A stretch of 64,000 nucleotides of DNA from CAWEBF01 sp963807235 (GCA_963807235.1 CAWEBF010000009.1:434001-498000); one strand, 5' to 3'. Positions 38,670 to 47,879 are shown, counted from the stretch's first letter. Made by a program: numbers and translations. Notes: generated by a model not told the origin, from the sequence alone.

Positions 38670-39659
38670 CTACAGGACTCCCGCTGCCAGCGCCTTCACG
38701 TCGCCTTGAACGCGGGGGCCGAAGTGACTGATCACCCGCGCCGCCATGGCGCCGCCCAGGCGGCCGCAGGTCACCAGGTCCCGACCCTGGGTGTAGGCGT
38801 ACAAGAAGCCCGCCGCATACGCGTCGCCCGCGCCCGTCGTGTCCACGACCTTCACGCCCTTCACCGCGTCGATGATGTGGACGTCGTCGCCGGCCACCAC
38901 CACCGAGCCCTTCTCGCTCCGCGTCAGGGCCGCGATCTCGCAGTGGCCACGTACCTTCTGCAGCGCCTCGTCGAACGTGCTGGTCTGGTAGAGCGACAGG
39001 ATCTCGCTTTCGTTCGCAAACAGGATGTCTACGTGGTGTTCGGCGAGGTCCAGGAATTCGTCCCGGAACCGCGCCACGCAGAACGAGTCGGACAGCGTCA
39101 ACGACACCTTGACGCCCGCGCGCTTGGCCTCGACCGCCGCGTTCTGCATCGCTTCCTTGGCTCGCGGCTGGTCCCACAGGTAGCCCTCGAGATACAGCAC
39201 CTTCGAGGCGGTGATGTAGCCCATGTTCACGTCCTCGGGGCCGAGCTGCGACGTGGCACCCAGAAACGTCTGCATCGTGCGCTGCGCGTCGGGGGTGACG
39301 AAGATGAGCGAGCGAGCGGTGGACAGCCCGCCCGTGAGCGGAGGCGTATCGAATGTGACGCCCACGGCGCGGATGTCGTGGGTGAACACCGCGCCCAGCT
39401 GATCGTCGGCCACCTTGCCGATATAGGCGGCCTTGCCTCCCAGGGCGGCGATGCCGGCGATGGTATTGGCGGCCGAGCCGCCCGACGCCTCGACCCCTGG
39501 GCCCATGGCCGCATAGAGCCGATCGGCAGTCGGCGGGTCGATGAGCTCCATCGCCCCTTTGGTCAGTTTGAGCTGCTGCAGCAGGGTGTCATCGGTCTTC
39601 GCCAGCACGTCCACGATGGCGTTGCCGATGCCGGTCACGTCGAAACGGGCGGTCGTCAT
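38670..39659 (-). CDS. Adenosine kinase-like PfkB carbohydrate kinase
   Basis: 329-residue ribokinase-family enzyme. Motifs: GIGNAIVDVLAK at the N-terminus, SGGSAANTIAGIAALGG (PfkB signature 1) and DTTGAGDAYAAGF (signature 2, with the catalytic Asp and anion hole). The overall pattern is closest to bacterial adenosine kinase-type enzymes. ATG 39659 has a strong GGAGG 7 nt upstream. It follows mtnP, so the adenine/adenosine branch of methionine salvage is a reasonable context (inference). Confidence 0.82.
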   Translation of the reverse strand: MTTARFDVTGIGNAIVDVLAKTDDTLLQQLKLTKGAMELIDPPTADRLYAAMGPGVEASGGSAANTIAGIAALGGKAAYIGKVADDQLGAVFTHDIRAVGVTFDTPPLTGGLSTARSLIFVTPDAQRTMQTFLGATSQLGPEDVNMGYITASKVLYLEGYLWDQPRAKEAMQNAAVEAKRAGVKVSLTLSDSFCVARFRDEFLDLAEHHVDILFANESEILSLYQTSTFDEALQKVRGHCEIAALTRSEKGSVVVAGDDVHIIDAVKGVKVVDTTGAGDAYAAGFLYAYTQGRDLVTCGRLGGAMAARVISHFGPRVQGDVKALAAGVL

Positions 39660-39720
39660 GCAAGATCCTCCGGGAGCTCGGGTACGCCCTGCGTCCCGGC
39701 ACGATGAACGGTAGTGGTGG

Positions 39721-40599
39721 TCAACTCGGTAGGCTGTGCGACAGATACTTGCCGACGAGCGGCTCCAGCTCTCGCCGCGTCGCGTCGGGCACGGCATCGG
39801 GACGCGTAATCAGCGCGTACTTCAGCGCGCTGGCGCATTCGCACGTGCGCTCGAACGGCAGCTGGGCCACCGCGTCCGCGATGATGGCCTGCGCGGTCAC
39901 CGCGTTCTGCATCAGCACACCGATCACCATCTCCACCGTCACCGAGTCGTGGTCGGGATGCCAGCAGTCGTAGTCGGTCACGAGCGCGATCGTCGTGTAG
40001 CAGATTTCCGCCTCGCGGGCGAGCTTGGCTTCCTGCAGGTTCGTCATGCCGATGATGTCGGCGTTCCACGATCGGTACAGCTTCGACTCGGCCAGCGTCG
40101 AGAACTGCGGGCCCTCCATGCATACGTAGGTGCCGCCCTGGTGGACGGTAGCCCCGACTCGACGCCCGCTCCCGACCGCCACCGCGCTCAGCGTCTTGCA
40201 GAAGGGGTGCGCGAAGCCGACGTGGGCGGCCAGGCCGCGGCCGAAAAAGGTGCTGACCCGGCCCATGGTGCGATCGATGAACTGGTCGGGCACGACGATG
40301 TCGAGCGGCTTGTATTCCTCCTTGAGGCTGCCAACGGCGCTCGCGGAGAGAATGTATTCCACGCCCAGCATCTTCATGCCGAAGATGTTCGCGCGGAAGT
40401 TCAGTTCCGAGGGCAGCAGGCGGTGTCCGGCGCCGTGCCGCGCCAGGAACGCCACGCGGCGCCCGCGCAGGGTGCCCAGCACGTAGGGACCTGAAGGGTC
40501 GCCGAACGGCGTGGACACGACGTGCGTCTCACGGTCCGTAACCTCGGCCATGTCGTACAGGCCGCTGCCGCCGATGATGCCGATATGAGCGGATTCCAT
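39721..40599 (-). CDS. mtnP: S-methyl-5'-thioadenosine phosphorylase
   Basis: Phosphorolysis of methylthioadenosine to adenine and methylthioribose-1-phosphate. 292 residues with IGIIGGSGLYDM, the phosphate-binding RHGAGHRLLPSELNFRANI, GTYVCMEGPQFSTLAES and GMTNLQEAKLAREAEICY, all trimeric MTAP signatures, and VTDYDCWHPDHD. Methylthioadenosine and inosine phosphorylases of this family can be confused; the residues flanking the NL in GMTNLQEA favour MTAP. ATG 40599 lies 18 bp after the upstream gene. Confidence 0.9.
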   Translation of the reverse strand: MESAHIGIIGGSGLYDMAEVTDRETHVVSTPFGDPSGPYVLGTLRGRRVAFLARHGAGHRLLPSELNFRANIFGMKMLGVEYILSASAVGSLKEEYKPLDIVVPDQFIDRTMGRVSTFFGRGLAAHVGFAHPFCKTLSAVAVGSGRRVGATVHQGGTYVCMEGPQFSTLAESKLYRSWNADIIGMTNLQEAKLAREAEICYTTIALVTDYDCWHPDHDSVTVEMVIGVLMQNAVTAQAIIADAVAQLPFERTCECASALKYALITRPDAVPDATRRELEPLVGKYLSHSLPS

Positions 40600-40617
40600 A
40601 TGGTGGAGGGATCGATT

Positions 40618-41887
40618 CTATAGCACTTGCTCCACGGAACGCCGGCCCGCGCGCTCGCGGATGTAGCCGGCCGCTACGCGCGGGTCGTGCTCGAACACGA
40701 TCAGGTACTCGCGATCGATGGCCTCGCGGATGAAGCGCTGCTTGAACGCCAGCGTCTCCATGGGAAACAGGTCGTAGCTCATGACCCACGGGTCCTGGAT
40801 GTGGGCCGTCGTGGGAATCATATCGGCCACGAAGACCACGGTCTTCCCGCCCGACTCCGCGTAGACGATCTGGTGCTGGCCGGTGTGGCCGCCCGTGCGT
40901 ACGACCCGCACGCCAGGCCGGATCTCGGAATCGTCGTCGAACCAGTCCACGACGCCTGCGGCGTCGAGCGGCAGGAAGTCGTCCTGCAGGTAGCTGGCGC
41001 GGTTGCGCGCGTGCGGGTGCGTGGCGTCGTGCCACTCGGCCCGACGAATCACGTAGCGCGCGCGGCCGAAGCGCGGCACGATTCCGCCCGGAGTGGCTTT
41101 GGTGGCGCCGCCGAAGTGATCGAAGTGCAGGTGCGTCGGCAGCACCACGTCGATGTCGTCGGCCGTCAGGCCCACCTCGTCGAGGGCGTGATCGAGGTGC
41201 CTGGTCCGGTCCAGGGCGTAGATCTCCCGCGCCCGCTCGGGCATCTTTCCCCCGACGCCGCAGTCGACGAGCATCCTGCCCCAGGATGCCTCGACCAGCA
41301 TCGGGCGCATCGCCAGCTGGATGCGATTCCTGTCGTCCGGCGGCGACAGCGGTTCCCACAACGTGCGTGGCACCACGCTGAACATCGCCCCCCCGTCCAG
41401 CCGGAACGGCCCATCGTGCAGCACGCGAATCTGCAAGTCGCCGACCGCCAGCGGGCCGCCGACCTCGAGACGCGCGCCGTGACCCACAACCTGCTTGAGC
41501 TCGACCAGCACGCCGTGCGCGGCGTGCGGATGGATGAACGCCACGAGTGACCCGCCGGCGCCTACCCGCGGTGTCTGATCCACCAGCCTCACGCCGCGGG
41601 CGGTCAGGTGGGCCAGGACGGCACGGATGTCGTCCACGCGCAGCGTGATGTGATGCAAGCCCGGTCCGCGCTTCTCCACGAACGTGGCGATGGGCGACTG
41701 CGGGCGCAGTGGCCTCCAGCAGCTCGAGGGCCGACAGTCCCGCCAGCGGTACGAAGTGCGCCCGAACCGACTGCGACGCCACCTCCTCGGGAGCCTCGAC
41801 CTGCAACCCCAAGGCGTCACGAAAGAACTGCAGCGCCGGCTCGAGCCGCTCCACCGCAATGCCGACGTGGTCCAGAACCGCGCGCAT
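40618..41887 (-). CDS. mce: Methylmalonyl-CoA epimerase fused to a metallo-beta-lactamase domain (one frameshift)
   Basis: Residues 1-about 140 are a glyoxalase-fold methylmalonyl-CoA epimerase (LDHVGIAVERLEPALQFF, GPGLHHITLRVDDI, GSLVAFIHPHAAHGVLVELKQ). The frame then continues with no stop into a metallo-beta-lactamase fold (about 160-422) with the metal motif THLHFDHFGG, TGGHTGQHQIV and DMIPTTAH. A +1 base near 41708 lies inside the epimerase part. ATG 41887 overlaps the meaB stop as TGATG. A true fusion or a lost stop between two genes are both possible given the error rate here. Confidence 0.8.
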
Positions 41888-42855
41888 CAGGCCGGATCCT
41901 TTCGCGTCGCGAAGGCCCGCGCCAGCAGGCGATCGGCGGCTGCATCGGGGTCGACCTCTCGTGCCATCACCTCGGTCACCAGCCGCGCCCACTCGTCAGC
42001 CCCGATCCGCTCGGCCACCTGCTCCAGCGCGCGGCGCGCCACGGCGTCGCGGACGCGCGCCGAGTGCTGATCGCGGACCCGCGGAGCCTGGTCGAGGGAG
42101 GCCTGGTGATGGCGACACCGCTGCACAGCCGCCCACACCTCGTCCACGCCGGTGCCGCGGAGGGCCTCCGTCTTGAGCACCGGGGGCCGCCACTCACCGG
42201 CGTCGTAATGCCTCAAGGCCATCGTGGACTCGACAGCCTCCACCAGCCGATCGGCATCTGGCCTGTCGGCCTTGTTGATCACGAAGACGTCCGCGATCTC
42301 CATCACGCCGGCCTTGAGCGCCTGCACGTCGTCGCCCGTGCCCGGCACCAGGACCAGCACGGTGACGGCTGCCAGACGCATGATCTCCACTTCGTCCTGT
42401 CCCACGCCGACGGTCTCGACCAGGATCACGTCGCGGCCCGCGGCGTCCAGCACGGCCACGGCGCCGGCGGTCGCCTGCGACAGCCCGCCCAGATGCCCAC
42501 GCGTGGCCATGCTGCGGACGAACACGCCGGGATCGGCCGAGTGGCCGACCATGCGGACGCGATCGCCGAGGACGGCTCCCCCCGAAAAGGGACTGCTCGG
42601 GTCCACGGCCACGACGGCGACCGTCTGGTTCTGGCGCCGAATCGTCGCCACCAGGCGGTCCACCAGCGTGCTCTTGCCGCTGCCCGGCGCGCCGGTCACG
42701 CCGGCGACGAACGCGCGCCCGCCAAGCGGGTGGAGCCCGCTGACCAGCGGCCGTGCACCGGCGTCGCGGTCTTCCACGAGAGAAATCGCGCGGGCGACCG
42801 CGCGCGGATCGCCCTCGCGGATCCGGGCGATCAGCTCCTCAGGCGGTGAGCCCAT
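41887..42855 (-). CDS. meaB: Methylmalonyl-CoA mutase-associated GTPase MeaB
   Basis: G3E GTPase chaperone that protects and loads adenosylcobalamin-dependent mutases. 322 residues: Walker A GAPGSGKST (55-63), the VAVDPSSPFSGGAVLGDRVRM segment (split as VAVDPSSPFSGG and GDRVRM), ETVGVGQDEVEI, and NKADRPDAD (G4). Together with the epimerase it indicates a propionyl-CoA/methylmalonyl-CoA route; the mutase itself is not in the window. ATG 42855 lies 17 bp inside the end of the acyl-CoA dehydrogenase gene. Confidence 0.92.
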   Translation of the reverse strand: MGSPPEELIARIREGDPRAVARAISLVEDRDAGARPLVSGLHPLGGRAFVAGVTGAPGSGKSTLVDRLVATIRRQNQTVAVVAVDPSSPFSGGAVLGDRVRMVGHSADPGVFVRSMATRGHLGGLSQATAGAVAVLDAAGRDVILVETVGVGQDEVEIMRLAAVTVLVLVPGTGDDVQALKAGVMEIADVFVINKADRPDADRLVEAVESTMALRHYDAGEWRPPVLKTEALRGTGVDEVWAAVQRCRHHQASLDQAPRVRDQHSARVRDAVARRALEQVAERIGADEWARLVTEVMAREVDPDAAADRLLARAFATRKDPA

Positions 42856-44009
42856 CGGGCGTCTTGTCGAGGGCGAGCAGCTGACGGGCGATCACGAGCC
42901 GCTGGATCTCGCTCGTGCCTTCGCCGATCGTCGTGAGCTTCACGTCGCGAAAGAATTTCTCGGCGGGGTAATCCTTCACGAACCCATAGCCGCCGTGGAT
43001 CTGGACGCCGTCCTCGGAGGCGCGCACGGCGATCTCGCTCGAATACAGCTTGGCCATCGCGGATTCCAGCGTGAAACGCGCGCCGGCATCCTTGAGTGAC
43101 GCCGCTCGATAGGTCAACAGGCGCGCCGCCTGGATCCGCGTGGCGGCGTCCACGAGCTTCGCGCGCACGCTCTGGAACGTGCCGATGAACTGGCCGAATT
43201 GCCGCCGGTGAAAGGCGTAGCCTCTCGCCGCGTCATAGGCGCCCTGCGCCAGGCCCACGGCCAGCGCGGCAATCCCGATGCGGCCCGCGTCCAGCACCTG
43301 CAGGGCGTTCACGAAGCCCTGCCCTTCCTGCCCCAGCAGGTGTGAGGCCGGCACCCGGCAGGCCTCGAACACGACCTCGCTGGTCTCGCTGGCGCGCATG
43401 CCCAGCTTGTCTTCCTTGCGGCCCGGCCGGCATCCTGGCGTCCCGCGCTCGATGACGAACGCGGAGATCCCGCGCGAGCCCTTGCCCTTGGCCGTGACGG
43501 CCATGGCCACGAGTACGTCGGCCGAGGCGCCGTGCGTGATGAACTGCTTGGTGCCGTTCAGCACCCAATCGCCGCCTTCCTGAGTGGCCGTCGTCCGCAT
43601 CGAGGCGGCGTCGCTGCCCGAAGACGCTTCAGTCAGTGCCCAGGCCGCCAGGTGTTCGCCGCGGGCCAGCGCCGGCAGGTAGCGTTGCTTCTGCTCGTCG
43701 GTTCCGAACATGGCGATGTGCGACATGCCCAGCCCGTTATGTGCTGCGACCGACAGGCTGACCGAGGGGATCGACGCGAGCCAGCTCCTCGATGCACAGG
43801 CAGTAGTCCACGGCCGACAGTGCAGACCCGCCGAACGCTTCAGGGCACTGCATGCCCATCAACCCGATCGCGCCGAGCTTGGCATAAAGCGCTGGCGGCA
43901 GAGCCTGTGCGTCGTCCCACTCGCGCACGAAGGGACGAAGCTCGACGTCACAGAACTCCCGCACACTGCGACAGAGCAGCTCCTGATCCTCGGAGAGCGC
44001 AAAGTCCAT
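42839..44009 (-). CDS. Acyl-CoA dehydrogenase (one frameshift)
   Basis: FAD-dependent alpha,beta-dehydrogenation of acyl-CoA. 389 residues after removing a +1 base near 43769. ATG 44009 opens MDFALSEDQELLCRSVREF; FAD/substrate motifs WALTEASSGSDAASM and NGTKQFITHG follow, then QIHGGYGFVKDYPAEKFFRDVK and IGEGTSEIQRLVIAR with the catalytic Glu. The family is broad (butyryl-, isovaleryl- or glutaryl-type), and I cannot fix chain length. It heads the meaB-mce-mtnP run; a full copy of the dispersed element starts 5 bp upstream of its ATG. Confidence 0.9.
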
Positions 44010-44014
44010 CGCCT

Positions 44015-44147
44015 GGAAAACTTGACTGCTCCAAATCCTGACCAACCCGAGTCAAGTTTTCCACGCCCCGCCGAAGGCGGGGCAATCAGGCACTGCCCTA
44101 GCGAGGCGGAGCCTACTGCTCGTTGGTCCGAGGCGGAGCCTCGCTAG
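44015..44147 (-). repeat. Full copy of the dispersed palindrome-core-hairpin element
   Basis: Minus-strand order, as in the copy at 13694-13827: palindrome with arms CTAGCGAGGC and GCCTCGCTAG, core GGCAGTGCCTGATT, hairpin GCCCCGCC-TTC-GGCGGGGC (44083-44065), then the second palindrome with 13-bp arms GGAAAACTTGACT (44015-44027) and AGTCAAGTTTTCC (44050-44062). The inner loop GCTCCAAATCCTGACCAA is shared with the other full copy. It occupies the divergent space between the acyl-CoA dehydrogenase and the outer-membrane protein gene, so it would be in the 5' region of one or both. Confidence 0.92.
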
Positions 44148-44153
44148 TCATCG

Positions 44154-44159
44154 TATCAT
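44154..44159 (+). promoter_or_regulatory. Candidate -10 box of the outer-membrane protein gene
   Basis: TATCAT ends 5 nt before the ATG at 44165, so transcription would begin at about the start codon (leaderless). The expected -35 region falls in the palindrome of the dispersed element. Confidence 0.35.
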
Positions 44160-44164
44160 CCGGT

Positions 44165-44645
44165 ATGGCCTTCATTCGGGCGAGTGCTCGCGCTCTGCGT
44201 GCTCACGGTCACGGCCGTGCCGGCGGCCGCGGACATCACGGGCTTCATCGGCACAGCCACGTCGCCGAACAATCGCCCGCTCTTGGGCGCGGCGTTCGGA
44301 ATAGGCCTGCTGATCGTGGGGTTCGAGTTCGAGTATGCGAGTGTGGTCGAGGACGCGCCCACGGGGTCGCCCGCGCTGCGCACGGGCATGGGCAACGTGC
44401 TCCTGCAGACGCCCGGGCCAATCATGGGATTCCAGCCGTATTTCACGACGGGCGGCGGCGTCTACCGGGAGAGCTTCGGCACCCTCTCGAACACCGACAT
44501 CGGGATGAACAACGGCGGCGGCGTGAAGATCAATCTCCTCGGCCCGCTGCGCGTGCGGCTCGATTACCGTGTCTTCTCGCTTCGCGGGAGCCCGCGTGCC
44601 AGCCCGGTCCACCGGCTGTACGCCGGCGCGAACATCAACTTCTAG
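44165..44645 (+). CDS. Small outer-membrane beta-barrel protein (one frameshift)
   Basis: 159 residues with a signal peptide (MAFIRAVLALCVLTVTAVPAA cut before DITG, after removing a +1 base near 44183). The mature part alternates Gly-rich turns and aromatic strands (FGIGLLIVGFEFEYASV, GFQPYFTTGGGVYRESFG, LDYRVFSLRG) and ends ...RLYAGANINF with a terminal Phe, as barrel proteins do. No known family is assigned. The stop codon lies in the palindrome 44633-44672. Confidence 0.7.
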
Positions 44646-44706
44646 CCGCCTTCGCCTTGCTAGAAGTTGATGGCAGTGTTTGATTGCCCGCCCTTCCGGG
44701 CGGGCG
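44633..44706 (+). repeat. Partial copy of the dispersed element, palindrome built from a gene end
   Basis: Perfect 14-bp arms CATCAACTTCTAGC (44633-44646) and GCTAGAAGTTGATG (44659-44672) include the last three sense codons and stop of the preceding gene. They are followed by GGCAGTGTTTGATT and a hairpin GCCCGCCC-TTCC-GGGCGGGC (44686-44705), then GTTTG. The palindrome differs in sequence from the other copies while the core is the same. It could act as a 3' terminator-like hairpin. Confidence 0.85.
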
Positions 44707-44711
44707 TTTGC

Positions 44712-45317
44712 TTAGCGGACACCCGCGTCCGGCGGTGGTGGCTGTTGCGCTGCTGGCACCGCGGCCGGCGCCGTCTCCGGTGCCGTTGGTGGTTTGACGG
44801 TCGCCGAAACCGGGCTCAGGTTGACGAGGCTGCCACCGCCCGTGACCGAGCCGGTGTAGAGCGCCCACACCTCCTGCAGCTTGGCAGGATCGGGAAACGC
44901 CTCGACCAGCACCTTGCCCAGCGAATAGTCCGCTCCGGGCACCACGGGATCGATCACGAACACGAACATGACCGCGCCGCCCGAGACGGCTTCCGCCGCC
45001 TTGTAGAAGCGCCAGCCCTTGGCCTGCGCCTGGGTCGCGGGGTTCTTGCTGTTGGCGAGCGCCGTCTGCACCTCGGCCAGCAGACGCTCGAAGTCGGCCA
45101 CTCTCTCGGGGCGGACCGTGTTGAACACGAGGCCCACCGGCGCCGTGAACGTGCGGGTCAGTATCGCGGTCGTCGGCGCCGCCGGGGCCACGGCCCCAGG
45201 CGTCGTCGGCGTGGCCCCCCGGCCGGGGACAGGTGGCTGCTGCTGCCCCGGCTGGACCGGGGCGGGATTCTGTGCGGCGCTGGCGCCGCCCATCCAGGCG
45301 GCCAGCGCGACGATCAC
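44712..45317 (-). CDS. Secreted protein, paralogue of the downstream-strand neighbour
   Basis: About 201 residues from GTG 45317: a short signal (VIVALAAWMGGASAAQN), a Pro/Gln-rich spacer, then a domain TRTFTAPVGLVFNTVRPERVADFERLL...TQAQAKGWRFYKAAE...VFVIDPVVPGADYSLGKVL (shown in pieces), and a Pro-rich tail. The middle aligns by eye with the protein at 45331-45789 (VRP/IRP..ADFE, GW.., DPVVPGADY/TPVAGADYNLL), so the two genes are tandem duplicates. The fold may be a ferredoxin-like dimeric barrel. Function unknown. Confidence 0.65.
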   Translation of the reverse strand: MIVALAAWMGGASAAQNPAPVQPGQQQPPVPGRGATPTTPGAVAPAAPTTAILTRTFTAPVGLVFNTVRPERVADFERLLAEVQTALANSKNPATQAQAKGWRFYKAAEAVSGGAVMFVFVIDPVVPGADYSLGKVLVEAFPDPAKLQEVWALYTGSVTGGGSLVNLSPVSATVKPPTAPETAPAAVPAAQQPPPPDAGVR

Positions 45318-45330
45318 GACAGCGCTATTC

Positions 45331-45789
45331 CTATTTCGCCAAGTCAAAGGCCACGGTGCCGCTGATGATGCCCAGATTGCTGGCCAGGGCCCCGCGATAG
45401 AGATCGTACAGCGCCTTCTGCTCGGTCGGATCCGTGAACACGGTGTACATGACCTGCAGCAGGTTGTAGTCCGCACCCGCCACCGGCGTGATCACGTGGA
45501 TGTAGTGGATGTTGCCGTCCGGAAGCGGCTTGGCCACCTTGATCACCTTCCAGCCGGCCAGCTGCTGCTTGGCTTCGGGCGCGGTGGACTTGGTGAGCGC
45601 TTCCTTCAGCTTTCCGAGGAACTGCTCGAAATCGGCGGTCTTGTCGGGGCGAATCGCGACGTTCCAGAGCGCCAGATCGCCTTCCATTGTCTGCTTGGCC
45701 TGGGCCTGCAGGGTCGTGTGCTGGGAGAACGCCGGCAGGATCAGGACCCCGGCAGCTAGAACCACTCCGAACAGTCGTCGCATCTTCAC
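45331..45789 (-). CDS. Secreted protein, tandem paralogue
   Basis: 152 residues with a clear signal peptide (MKMRRLFGVVLAAGVLILPAF, cut near SQH). The mature domain has WNVAIRPDKTADFEQFLGKL, GWKVIKVAKPLPDGN, VITPVAGADYNLLQVMYTVF and ends GTVAFDLAK. It is similar along its length to the neighbour at 44712-45317, which lies 13 bp downstream on the same strand. Members of this type are probably periplasmic. No family name can be supported. Confidence 0.7.
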   Translation of the reverse strand: MKMRRLFGVVLAAGVLILPAFSQHTTLQAQAKQTMEGDLALWNVAIRPDKTADFEQFLGKLKEALTKSTAPEAKQQLAGWKVIKVAKPLPDGNIHYIHVITPVAGADYNLLQVMYTVFTDPTEQKALYDLYRGALASNLGIISGTVAFDLAK

Positions 45790-45842
45790 GCCTCCTCAGA
45801 AAGGGCGGCCCATCCTACCGTACCGGGCCGTTTCCTGCCCAT

Positions 45843-46964
45843 TCAGTCCACAAATACCGCCATGACGTCGTGCGCAACCAGCATCCCGGCGCGCGACAGC
45901 CGCAAAGTGTCGCCATCATAGATCAGCCAGCCCTCATCCACGAACGGCTGCAGGGACTCGCCGTAGCGCGACCACACGTCCACGCCGTACCGTGCTCTGA
46001 CGTGTGCAAGCGTCACGCCATCGGCCAGCCGGAGACCGGTGAACAGCGCCTCCTGCACGCGTGTCTCGGAGGTCAACTCCCGGCGTTCGAGCTCGCGCTG
46101 CGTCCCGGCCGCCACCGACGCGATGTACTCCTGCGTCGAGGCCTCGTTGCGCCAGCGCACCCCATGTCGCGTCGAGTGCGCGCCCGGGCCGACGCCCACC
46201 CACTCACCGTCGCGCCAGTACTTCAGGTTATGCCGGGACCGGCGCCCGGGCTTCGCGACGTTGGAGATCTGGTACTGTTCGTAGCCCGCGCGCTCCAGCC
46301 GCTCCATCGACTCGACGTACATCTCGGCGACGTCGTCGTCGGGTGCGACCGACCAGCCTGACCGCGACATCAGGTCCTTCAACGGGGCGTTCGGATACAC
46401 CTCGAGCATGTACAGCGAGGCGTGGTCCGGGGCCACGCCGATGAGCGCGTCCACCGATTCGAGCCACTCGGCCACCGTCTGCCCCGGCAGCCACATCATG
46501 AGGTCGAGCGACAGGTTGTCGAATCCCGCACGTCGCGCCTCGGCCACGGCGGCGCGCGCGCGGTCTGCGGAGTGCAACCGTGTCAGCCGCCGCAGCTCGT
46601 CGTCTCGAAACGACTGCACGCCAAAGCTGAGCCGGTTGACGCCGGCCGCGCGGTAACCCTCGAGCTTTGGCTGGCTGACGCTCTCGGGGTTGGCTTCGAG
46701 CGTCACTTCGGCGTCCGGGGTCACGTCGAACGCGGCGCGGCAGGCGCCGACGATGCGCGCGACCTCTGCTTCGGTCAGCAGAGATGGCGTCCCGCCGCCG
46801 AAGAAGATCGAGTCGGCCGCCACAGGCTCGCCGCGCGACTCTATCTCCTGGCACACGGCGTCCACGAAGCGCGTCTTCAGCGCCTCGTCGAGGAGCCCCC
46901 GGTTGAAGTTGCAGTAATTGCAGATCGCACTGCAGAAAGGGACGTGAACGTAGATGCCTAGCAC
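45843..46964 (-). CDS. hemW: HemW-like radical SAM protein
   Basis: Heme chaperone related to coproporphyrinogen dehydrogenase HemN. 373 residues: CX3CX2C as CSAICNYC (Cys11, Cys15, Cys18), then IFFGGGTPSLL, LEANPESVSQPKLEGYRAAG (read as two blocks), LSFGVQSFRDDEL, the HemW-type SLYMLEVYPNAPL and GPGAHSTRHGVR, and a C-terminal winged-helix part. Absence of the N-terminal extension of HemN and presence of an NYCNFN cluster favour HemW. Start is GTG 46964. Confidence 0.88.
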   Translation of the reverse strand: MLGIYVHVPFCSAICNYCNFNRGLLDEALKTRFVDAVCQEIESRGEPVAADSIFFGGGTPSLLTEAEVARIVGACRAAFDVTPDAEVTLEANPESVSQPKLEGYRAAGVNRLSFGVQSFRDDELRRLTRLHSADRARAAVAEARRAGFDNLSLDLMMWLPGQTVAEWLESVDALIGVAPDHASLYMLEVYPNAPLKDLMSRSGWSVAPDDDVAEMYVESMERLERAGYEQYQISNVAKPGRRSRHNLKYWRDGEWVGVGPGAHSTRHGVRWRNEASTQEYIASVAAGTQRELERRELTSETRVQEALFTGLRLADGVTLAHVRARYGVDVWSRYGESLQPFVDEGWLIYDGDTLRLSRAGMLVAHDVMAVFVD

Positions 46965-46970
46965 TAGTTT

Positions 46971-47005
46971 CAGGCCCCAGGCTCCAGGCCCCGGGCTCCA
47001 GGCCT
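46971..47005. repeat. Heptamer array before hemW
   Basis: Five imperfect 7-bp units: CAGGCCC, CAGGCTC, CAGGCCC, CGGGCTC, CAGGCCT. It fills the gap between the loader gene's stop and the hemW start. Same 7-bp period as the arrays at 19851, 47880, 53849 and 54364, but a different sequence. Confidence 0.75.
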
Positions 47006-47860
47006 CACCCTAGCTGCCGGCTTTGCCGCCCGACCACTTCAAGTCGGTCTCGGCGCCATGGCCCCGCAATCTGGGCGCGCGCCTGCCCGCCCGTGCGCCC
47101 CGGAACCCCCGGTCTTCGCATCGTCTTGTCGCGAACTTTCCAGAGTCCCATCAGATCGTCCACGCCGCCATTCCTGGGCAGCATCCGATAGTCGCCGCCA
47201 TCCAGGTACAAGAACTCGCACATCTCGTGGAGACGGGAACGCATCCGAAAGCCGATCCGAAACAGCAGCGTATCGGGGTCGGTAATGTCGGGCTTGTCGT
47301 CGAAGTTCGAGGTAAAGATCGTCGTTCGCTTCTCACTGTACCGGGCGTTGACGATGTGGTTCAGCGTCTCCTCCACCCACTCGGACGTCTTCTCGGCGCC
47401 GAGGTCGTCAAGCACCAGCAAATCGGCGGTCATGACCGGCCGCAGCACGTCCATCTCCTGCGTCCGATTCACCGGGTCGTAGGTGCTGCGAATGACACGC
47501 AGCAGATCCCTGCGTGTCGTAGAAGAGCCCGACCGCTCCGCGGGTGCGAATCACCTGCCCCAGTACGGCGACGGCCAGGTGCGTCTTGCCGACGCCGGGC
47601 GGGCCCTGCAGGAACATCCCCTTGTCCACCACCGGAAACCGCTCCGCCAGCTGCGAGGCGTAGCGCCGCGCCTTCTCCAGGTGCTCGTTGTATGCGGTGA
47701 AATTCTCGAAGGTGCAGTGCTCGTAGCGCTTCGGAATCCTGGAGTGAGCCAGCAGTCGTTCACCCGTGGATTCCCGAATGCAATCGCAGCGCGTGACCCG
47801 CGAGACACCGTCGACGACGCTCGACTTCCATCCGGTGTCGTCGCAGATCGTGCACGCCAC
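47005..47860 (-). CDS. DnaC/DnaI-like ATPase, probable helicase loader (one frameshift)
   Basis: AAA+ ATPase of the DnaC/IstB family, about 284 residues. N-terminal zinc-type cysteines (CTICDDTG, TRCDCI) as in DnaI, Walker A GPPGVGKTH, Walker B LLVLDDLGAEKTSEWVEE, sensor 1 TIFTSNFDD and the arginine region RIGFRMRSRLHEMC. A +1 base near 47517 splits it. The GTG start is at 47860. It is isolated from transposase genes, which favours a replication loader rather than IstB. It is flanked by heptamer arrays on both sides (46971-47005 and 47880-47907). Confidence 0.83.
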
Positions 47861-47879
47861 GGGAGTATCGTGACTCAGA

